Part shown: positions 30,638 through 35,667 of the stretch, piece after piece
Numbering within the stretch: the first letter of the stretch is position 1
Layout: every line of letters starts with the position of its first letter
Origin: Candidatus Nealsonbacteria bacterium RBG_13_36_15
Lineage (GTDB): Bacteria; Patescibacteriota; Minisyncoccia; Minisyncoccales; RBG-13-36-15
NCBI GenBank assembly: GCA_001819145.1
Contig: MHLV01000016.1
Span: 6,313 to 41,979 of the forward strand
Length of the DNA stretch: 35,667 nt
Direction: 5' to 3'
The notes under the pieces: model-generated
Databases searched by the model: none
The model's input: only the letters and a program-made list of their open reading frames with translations
Told to the model about the DNA's origin: nothing
Program-made: the position numbers and the translations under genes

Positions 30638-31414
30638 ATGATAAGATTTGGTGGAAAACTTTCTGGGGAGCAAGACTATCAAAGTGAAAAATCAAAAATT
30701 TCAGAAGCCATTTCAATTGCTGCTCACCAATTAAGGCACCCAATATCAGTGATAAAAAGTTATCTGGAGGCTTTAGGTTCGGAAGATTTCGGGAAATTAA
30801 ACCTCAAACAAGTAGAATACATTGAAGATGCCCTTGAAAATGTTAGAAGAATAACAGAAACAGTAAATAACCTTTTAGATATTTCCAGGGTTGAAGAGGG
30901 AAGGTATGAGTTAAAATTAGAGCCAATATCTTTAGCAGAAATTACAGAATCAGTAGTCAGGGAATTCGCTCTTTGGGCGGAAGCTTCCAACTCTAAAGTT
31001 GTATTTAAAAAACCAAAAGAAATTTTGCCGCCAGTTCTCACCGACGCTTTAAAAATTAGACAAGTGGTGGAAAATTTGATTGCTAACGCTGTTAAGTATA
31101 AAAAAACGGGACAAGGGATAATAGAAGTAATTCTAACAAAAAAAGGGAAAGAGATAATTTTTTCTTGTAAAGATAATGGAATAGGCATTCCTAAAGAAGA
31201 TTTTAAGAAAATTTTTACTAAATTCTATCGTTCAGAAGAGGCGATGGAGATAGATCCTACTGGCGCCGGTCTTGGCCTCTATTTAAACCGAGCAACGGTT
31301 GAGGCCAGCGGAGGAAAGGTTTGGTTTGTTAGAAATAAAGACTTTGGAACAACTTTTTCTTTTAGCCTCCCCATTTTTTCGGCATCTTTATTTATTAGTA
31401 AAAGAGCTTATTAG
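30638..31414 (+). CDS. Soluble sensor histidine kinase (no visible sensor domain)
   Basis: Two-component kinase, 258 aa. A short N-terminus of about 20 residues leads straight into the dimerisation/phosphoacceptor helix AAHQLRHPIS, with H30 as the likely phosphorylated His. The HATPase region has the N box NLIANAVKY, the G1 box DNGIGIP, an F box (KFYRSEE) and the G2 box GAGLGLYL. It then ends TFSFSLPIF plus a short tail. No membrane helix, PAS or GAF domain is present, so signal input must come from a partner or through the dimer. It is followed by a response-regulator remnant, an intact receiver protein and pilus genes, which suggests control of pilus activity. The mRNA appears leaderless. 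Confidence 0.93.
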   Translation: MIRFGGKLSGEQDYQSEKSKISEAISIAAHQLRHPISVIKSYLEALGSEDFGKLNLKQVEYIEDALENVRRITETVNNLLDISRVEEGRYELKLEPISLAEITESVVREFALWAEASNSKVVFKKPKEILPPVLTDALKIRQVVENLIANAVKYKKTGQGIIEVILTKKGKEIIFSCKDNGIGIPKEDFKKIFTKFYRSEEAMEIDPTGAGLGLYLNRATVEASGGKVWFVRNKDFGTTFSFSLPIFSASLFISKRAY

Positions 31415-31427
31415 TCTGTTATAGTTT

Positions 31428-31526
31428 ATGTCTGATAAAAAACCGAAGATTTTGATGATTGAGGAAGACCCCATACAAATCCCTTCAGGATTGTACGGGG
31501 CGAGAATAAGAAACACAACATTTTAG
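31428..31526 (+). pseudogene. Remnant of a second response-regulator gene
   Basis: A 32-codon frame starts MSDKKPKILMIEEDP, matching the start of the intact regulator 111 bp downstream (MPNKKPKVLMIEEDR). The two 43-nt starts agree at 33 positions. Most of the ten differences are silent or conservative, which indicates two once-functional paralogues rather than a recent copy. After codon 14 homology stops exactly at a palindrome (31469-31500), and a stop codon follows at 31524. The receiver domain is missing. A short functional peptide is possible but unlikely. Confidence 0.75.
31469..31500. repeat. Palindromic element at the break of the response-regulator remnant
   Basis: CCCCATACAAATCC (31469-31482) and GGATTGTACGGGG (31488-31500) form a hairpin around CTTCA, with one mismatch and one bulge. 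The TACGGGG end is shared with the element arm at 13612-13618. Confidence 0.6.
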
Positions 31527-31538
31527 CTCCATTCAATT

Positions 31539-31925
31539 ATGCCTAATAAGAAGCCAAAAGTCCTAATGATTGAGGAAGACCGTTTTTTGAGAAAGATTTA
31601 TCGGGATAAATTATCTCGGTTGAGCTTTGATTTTTTAGAAGCAACCAACGGTGAAGAGGGTTTAAATAAGGTTATTTATGAAAAGCCCGATGTGGTTATA
31701 TTAGATTTAATGTTGCCCAAAAAAAATGGCTTTGATGTTCTAATTGATATTAGGAGTAATAAAAATACTCAAAATATTCCAGTGATTATTCTTTCTAATC
31801 TTGGCCAAGAATCTGATATTAAGAGAGCCCTTGATTTAGGGGCTACAAGTTACTTAGTTAAAACTGACATTAGCCTATCGGGAGTAGTAGATAAAGTAAA
31901 AGAACAAGTAGCTAAAAACAGATAG
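31539..31925 (+). CDS. Single-domain response regulator (receiver only)
   Basis: A 128-aa CheY-like receiver with no output domain. The acidic pocket is E12-E13-D14 (MIEEDR), the phospho-acceptor is D56 in VVILDLMLPKKNGFDVL, the switch Ser is S86 (IILSN), and the conserved Lys is K108 (YLVKTD). With no DNA-binding part it must act by protein contact, most simply on the pilus ATPase PilB encoded 15 bp downstream, or as a phospho-relay partner of the kinase at 30638. Receiver-only regulators beside pilB are known in twitching-motility control (PilG/PilH type); the analogy is inference. No Shine-Dalgarno is seen. Confidence 0.95.
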   Translation: MPNKKPKVLMIEEDRFLRKIYRDKLSRLSFDFLEATNGEEGLNKVIYEKPDVVILDLMLPKKNGFDVLIDIRSNKNTQNIPVIILSNLGQESDIKRALDLGATSYLVKTDISLSGVVDKVKEQVAKNR

Positions 31926-31940
31926 TTTTTTGGCTGAAAG

Positions 31941-33623
31941 ATGAAAATAACCGAACAATTTTTAAAAAAAATCCTGGTAAGTCCGAGTTTAATTTCAGAG
32001 AAAGATTTTGATTTAATTAAAAAAAAAGCTCTGGCAGAAAAAAAATCTTTAATTAACGCTATTTTAGATCAGGGCTTAATTTTTGATGAACAGTTAGGTC
32101 GTCTAATTGCCGACGAAATTCAACTTCCCTTTGTTAATCTTCAGAAAACAAAAATCAAAAAAGATATTCTTAATATCATTCCTGAAATTGTAGCCCGTCA
32201 GCAAGAAACTATTGCCTTTGAGAAATCTCAGGAGGGCTTAAAAGTCGCCTTATCTGATCCAGAGAATATAGAATTAAGAGAATTTATTGAAAGAAAAACT
32301 GGAGAGAAAGTCTTACCTTATTATGCAACGGAAAAAGACATCAAGGAAACTCTAAAATGTTATAAGAGAGAGATAAAAGAGGTTTTTGATGAATTAATAA
32401 ATAAAGCCTTAGAAGAGCTTAAAAAAACCGTCAAGGCTGAATCCCTGCCAATAATTAAAATGGTTGACTTGATCTTAAGTTACGGTTATGAAAACCGAGC
32501 TTCTGATATTCACTTTGAACCTTATCAAAAAAAGACTATTTTAAGATATCGGATTGATGGAATTTTATACGATGTTTTAACTTTACCAGAGACTATTCAC
32601 GAATTTTTAATCTCGCGAATTAAAATTTTAGCCGATTTAAGAACCGATATTCACGAGGCCGCTCAAGACGGCCATTTTTCATTTTCTTTTCCTGACGAGA
32701 AAGCAGATATTAGGGTTTCAATTGTACCAATTGAAGAAGGGGAAAAGGCGGTTTTAAGGCTTTTATCAGAAAGAGCGCGGAGATTTGACCTTGAAGGGTT
32801 GGGAGTGGGGAATAAAGAAACGGAAATTATTGGAAAAAATATTAAAAAATCTTGGGGAATGACTTTAGTTTCAGGACCTACTGGCTGCGGAAAAACTACA
32901 ACTTTATACGCTATTTTAAAAATTTTAAATACTCGCGAAGTTAATATTTGTACCATTGAAGATCCTGTTGAATATGATATTGAAGGGGTTAATCAGATTC
33001 AGGTTAATCCAAAAACTGGCCTTAATTTCTCTAAGGGTTTGAAAGCAATAATCCGCCAAGATCCTAATATTATTATGGTCGGTGAAATCAGAGATGAAGA
33101 AACTTCCAAATTAGCGATAAATGCAGCAATGACAGGCCATTTAGTTTTGTCTACCTTTCATGCAACAGACGCTGCCACTACCATACCCCGGCTTTTAGAA
33201 ATGGGAGCAGAGTCCTTCTTGATTTCAACAACTTTAAATTTAATTATTGCCCAAAGATTGGTTAGAAAAATTTGTTCAAAATGTATTGAGAGTTATGAAA
33301 TTTCTCCCGAAAAGATCGCTCAGCTTTTGGGCAAAGACCTCGTTTTAAAACTGCCAAGAACAAAAGAGGGAAAAATTTTGCTTTTCCGAGGGAGAGGATG
33401 CTCTCTTTGTTATAAAACGGGGTATCTTGGCAGAACCGGTATTTTTGAGGCTTTAGAAATTAAAGAACCAATAAAAAAATTAATTATAGAAAAAGCTACC
33501 GCTGATCAAATCAAGAATAAAGCTCAGGAGCTTGGCATGCGGACAATGATTGAGGACGGTTTAAAGAAAGCAGAGAAAGGAATTACTACTTTAGAAGAAA
33601 TTTTAAGAGCCACTAAAGAATAA
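31941..33623 (+). CDS. pilB: Type IV pilus/type II secretion assembly ATPase (PilB/GspE family)
   Basis: Hexameric cytoplasmic ATPase that powers pilus extension. The 560-aa protein has an N-terminal MshEN/GspE-II-like domain (about 1-150). The motor follows, with Walker A GPTGCGKTT (312-320, K318), the Asp box ICTIEDPVEYDIEGVNQIQV, Walker B NIIMVGEIRDEET and a His box near GHLVLSTFHATDA. A C4 zinc motif, CSKC (in KICSKCIES) with CSLC (in GRGCSLCYKTG), is typical of PilB/GspE and absent from PilT retraction ATPases. It follows the receiver gene by 15 bp and precedes pilC. No pilT is visible within the window. Confidence 0.95.
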   Translation: MKITEQFLKKILVSPSLISEKDFDLIKKKALAEKKSLINAILDQGLIFDEQLGRLIADEIQLPFVNLQKTKIKKDILNIIPEIVARQQETIAFEKSQEGLKVALSDPENIELREFIERKTGEKVLPYYATEKDIKETLKCYKREIKEVFDELINKALEELKKTVKAESLPIIKMVDLILSYGYENRASDIHFEPYQKKTILRYRIDGILYDVLTLPETIHEFLISRIKILADLRTDIHEAAQDGHFSFSFPDEKADIRVSIVPIEEGEKAVLRLLSERARRFDLEGLGVGNKETEIIGKNIKKSWGMTLVSGPTGCGKTTTLYAILKILNTREVNICTIEDPVEYDIEGVNQIQVNPKTGLNFSKGLKAIIRQDPNIIMVGEIRDEETSKLAINAAMTGHLVLSTFHATDAATTIPRLLEMGAESFLISTTLNLIIAQRLVRKICSKCIESYEISPEKIAQLLGKDLVLKLPRTKEGKILLFRGRGCSLCYKTGYLGRTGIFEALEIKEPIKKLIIEKATADQIKNKAQELGMRTMIEDGLKKAEKGITTLEEILRATKE

Positions 33624-33637
33624 AAACCTTAAAACCT

Positions 33638-33670
33638 AAAAATTTAAAAACAAATTATTTTTAAATTTTT
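33638..33670. repeat. Perfect AT-only inverted repeat between pilB and pilC
   Basis: AAAAATTTAAAAA (33638-33650) and TTTTTAAATTTTT (33658-33670) are perfect 13-bp inverted copies around a 7-nt loop. The stem ends 6 nt before the pilC ATG. It could lower pilC translation or act as a weak terminator; without G-C pairs its stability is doubtful. Confidence 0.5.
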
Positions 33671-33676
33671 AAAAGT

Positions 33677-34738
33677 ATGGGAGTTTCCCAAAAAGAAAAA
33701 ATTTTCTTCGTTGAACACTTATCTTTAATGCTTAAAGGAGGGATACCAATCTCCGAAGCTTTAGGGACTCTTAGGGACGAGACAAAATCGGGAAAATTGC
33801 GAAAGATTTTGTCAGAAACTTTAGAAAGAATTTTAGGGGGCGAAAGTTTAGGAAAAAGCCTTGAAAAATATCCTCGGATTTTTGACAGATTTTTCTTAAG
33901 TGTAGTTAAATTGGGAGAGAAAAGCGGAACCTTAGATGCGAACCTTAAGTATTTAGCCTTACAGCTCCGCAAGGATTATGATTTGAGGAGAAAGATTGCC
34001 GGGGCTCTTTTATACCCCGCCCTTATTATTATTCTGGCTATAATAATTATCTTGATTATAATTTTTTTCGTTTTGCCAAAAATTATTCCGGTCTTCCAAG
34101 CTTTACAAACTATGGGAATTGTCGGTCAACTGCCATTAGCCACTAAAATTTTACTAAAATTAGGCGTTTTTTTAAGAAAATTCGGTTTTTTAATCCCGAT
34201 AGTATCCATTCTTCTTTTTTTCTTTTTAAAAGTCATTCAGAGAATAAGCTTTATTAGATTTTATCTTGATAAAATAGTTCTTTCCCTTCCTGTTTTGGGA
34301 AGTATTGCTAAAGATCTTAATTTAGCCAGGTTTTCTTGGAATTTTTATACTTTATTAAAAAGCGGTATGCCTATTTTAGAATCTCTGGAAATCTGTTCTG
34401 ATATTTTACCAAACGAAGTTTATCGGAAAAATTTAATTTCAATTAGATCTGATGTAGAAAGAGGAGAAAAAATTAGCTTTGGTTTAAAGAAAGCTTCCAG
34501 AAACTTTCCGCCCATTTTTTCAGAAATGATTTTGGTTGGAGAAAAAACAGGTTCCCTAGAAGAAAGTTCTCTTTATTTGGCTCAATTCTATAGCCAGGAA
34601 GCAGATTCTACTATAAAAAACATCTCTGATCTCATTGGGCCAATTTTATTAATTTTTATTGGAATTATCATTGTTTTAGTCGCTTTAGCCACTATTATTC
34701 CGATCTACCGCTTTATTGGAGAAATAGGCGTAAGGTAA
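33677..34738 (+). CDS. pilC: Type IV pilus inner-membrane platform protein (PilC/GspF family)
   Basis: A 353-aa polytopic protein that anchors the assembly ATPase to the growing pilus. It has two copies of the GspF cytoplasmic domain. The first is near 5-120 (FVEHLSLMLKGGIPISEAL; VVKLGEKSGTLDANLKYLA), the second near 210-330 (RFSWNFYTLLKSGMPILESL; ILVGEKTGSLEESSLYLA). Strongly hydrophobic segments lie near 113-138 (LLYPALIIILAIIIILIIIF), 165-192 and 325-348. The layout and length match family norms (about 400 aa, here slightly short). It lies between pilB and pseudopilin genes, separated from pilB by an AT-only inverted repeat. Confidence 0.94.
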   Translation: MGVSQKEKIFFVEHLSLMLKGGIPISEALGTLRDETKSGKLRKILSETLERILGGESLGKSLEKYPRIFDRFFLSVVKLGEKSGTLDANLKYLALQLRKDYDLRRKIAGALLYPALIIILAIIIILIIIFFVLPKIIPVFQALQTMGIVGQLPLATKILLKLGVFLRKFGFLIPIVSILLFFFLKVIQRISFIRFYLDKIVLSLPVLGSIAKDLNLARFSWNFYTLLKSGMPILESLEICSDILPNEVYRKNLISIRSDVERGEKISFGLKKASRNFPPIFSEMILVGEKTGSLEESSLYLAQFYSQEADSTIKNISDLIGPILLIFIGIIIVLVALATIIPIYRFIGEIGVR

Positions 34739-34761
34739 TTTGCTCAAACCCTTTTTATAAA

Positions 34762-35196
34762 ATGAAAGGTTTTACTTTAATAGAATTTTTTTTAATTATT
34801 ATAATTATTTTTTTTATCTCTGTTCCAATTTTGTTTTTCGTCCTTAATTTTTATAAGAATCAACAACTTCAAGCTTATACCCACCAGATTCTAAAAGACT
34901 TAAGGAGGGCTCAATTCAAGGCAATGGCAGGCGAAGGAGGAGCGAAATTCGGAGTTTATATTACTAACGACAATTATACTTTGTTTAGGGGGGATTCTTA
35001 CGACATGCGTGATGATCAATATGATGAAGTTTTTGACCTTCCTCAAATAATAACAATTCAAGATTCACCAAAAGAAGCTGTTTTTTCTGAATTAAAAGGA
35101 GAACCAAGTTATATTGGAAATATAATAATAAGTAGCGATAGCTTAACTCAGACGATAAATATTAGTGAGATTGGATTGATAGGTCTTAAACCATGA
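34762..35196 (+). CDS. Prepilin-like protein (pseudopilin)
   Basis: A 144-aa protein with a type III signal: MKG is followed by FTLIE, with the conserved Glu at mature position 5. A long hydrophobic helix comes next (EFFLIIIIIFFISVPILFFVLNF). The globular part starts QLQAYTHQILKDLRRAQFKAM, the pattern of GspH/FimT-like minor pilins. A peptidase of the PilD type would cut after Gly3; no pilD is visible in the window. Minor pilins prime or tip the fibre. It follows pilC by 23 bp, and its stop overlaps the next pseudopilin start (ATGA), implying coupled translation. Confidence 0.88.
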   Translation: MKGFTLIEFFLIIIIIFFISVPILFFVLNFYKNQQLQAYTHQILKDLRRAQFKAMAGEGGAKFGVYITNDNYTLFRGDSYDMRDDQYDEVFDLPQIITIQDSPKEAVFSELKGEPSYIGNIIISSDSLTQTINISEIGLIGLKP

Positions 35197-35667
35197 ATTA
35201 TGAAAGAGGACAATTTTTAGTTGAGTTAATAATTGCTATTGGAATTTTTGTGATTCTGGCCAGCTCTTTAGCTTTTTTAGTTTTTAATAGTTATACGGCA
35301 GGATTTTTAGCCTCAGGAATGGTTAAGGCTGATCTTTTAGCTGAAGAAGGATTAGAGGCTACAAGATCAATTAGAGACAATAATTGGCAAGACCTGACAA
35401 GCGGAGATCATGGATTAATAATTTCTGGAGGGAAGTGGCAATTTTCAGGCTCATCAGATATAATTGACGGAAAATTTCTCCGGACCATAAACATAGAAGA
35501 TATTAGTATTGATCAAAAAATAATTACTTCCCGCATAACATGGCCGTTTATAGAAGGAAGATCACAGGAAATAACTTTAGTTACCTATCTGACTAATTGG
35601 CAAAAAAGATTACAAATCAAGAAACCTACCGCCCGTACCGATAGCACGGGCTGGACTACTCCTGCCT
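35193..35667 (+). CDS. Second prepilin-like protein (3' truncated by window edge)
   Basis: An open frame runs from the ATG at 35193, overlapping the previous stop as ATGA, to the end of the window (158 codons seen, no stop). It starts MNYERGQFLVELIIAIG. Cleavage after RG would place Glu at mature position 5, and a hydrophobic helix follows (LIIAIGIFVILASSLAFLVF). The downstream globular part includes KADLLAEEGLEATRSIRDNN, common in GspI/PilV-like minor pilins of CPR bacteria, then beta-rich sequence. The C-terminus is missing, so size and subclass are unknown. Confidence 0.85.
   Translation, partial: MNYERGQFLVELIIAIGIFVILASSLAFLVFNSYTAGFLASGMVKADLLAEEGLEATRSIRDNNWQDLTSGDHGLIISGGKWQFSGSSDIIDGKFLRTINIEDISIDQKIITSRITWPFIEGRSQEITLVTYLTNWQKRLQIKKPTARTDSTGWTTPA

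Overview
This 35.7-kb window reads as the chromosome of a small-genome, AT-rich bacterium. The best match is a member of the Candidate Phyla Radiation (Patescibacteria), probably a Parcubacteria-type lineage. That placement is inference from gene content and style. The signs are short housekeeping proteins (RpoB 1,089 aa, UvrC 434 aa without its helix-hairpin-helix tail), a solute-binding protein carrying a peptidoglycan-binding insert, an archaeal-style cupin glucose-6-phosphate isomerase, a surface protein with a Cys-rich module I know from archaea and CPR bacteria, and tightly packed genes with almost no Shine-Dalgarno sequences. No prophage, IS element, CRISPR array or rRNA is visible.

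Layout. 1-830: C-terminal part of a TPR protein, cut by the window edge. 850-11146 (+): rpoB-rpoC (ATGA overlap), then ftsK and recA, each with its own promoter. 11184-11216: bidirectional terminator. 11250-13466 (-): ychF-rpsF-ssb-rpsR. 13468-13618: intergenic region built of short palindromic-element copies. 13646-15052 (+): phosphomanno/phosphoglucomutase, converging on the minus-strand block. 15074-22445 (-): read 5'->3' as uvrC, a 4-TM membrane protein, secG, an extracytoplasmic solute-binding protein, cupin GPI, tRNA-Leu(CAG), RNase J and trpS. 22542-24623 (-): a large surface-anchored metalloprotease of apparent M60 type, with its own terminator and a promoter that is an exact copy of the uvrC promoter. 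24742-28458 (+): a membrane protein and uvrA. 28617-30532 (+): groES-groEL. 30638-35667 (+): a soluble histidine kinase, a remnant of a response regulator, an intact single-domain response regulator, then type IV pilus/type II secretion genes (pilB, pilC, two pseudopilins, the last cut by the window edge).

Regulation. Promoters are sigma-70-like with 17-bp spacers. For seven of the nine recognised promoter regions the -10 box ends only 6-13 nt before the start codon, which predicts leaderless mRNAs. The exceptions are rpoB and groES, which share the same core (TTGACA-N17-TAAGAT) and have leaders of more than 100 nt. The rpoB leader contains a terminator-like hairpin.

Most interesting: (1) the M60-like surface protease cassette flanked by 47-bp identical direct repeats that carry a complete promoter; (2) a family of short palindromic elements with CGTAGG/CCACG cores in intergenic regions, and a related-looking hairpin at the break of a decayed response-regulator gene; (3) pervasive leaderless architecture; (4) a peptidoglycan-binding domain inside a peptide-binding protein; (5) a GPI gene whose stop codon lies inside tRNA-Leu. 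No gap between genes exceeds 300 bases.
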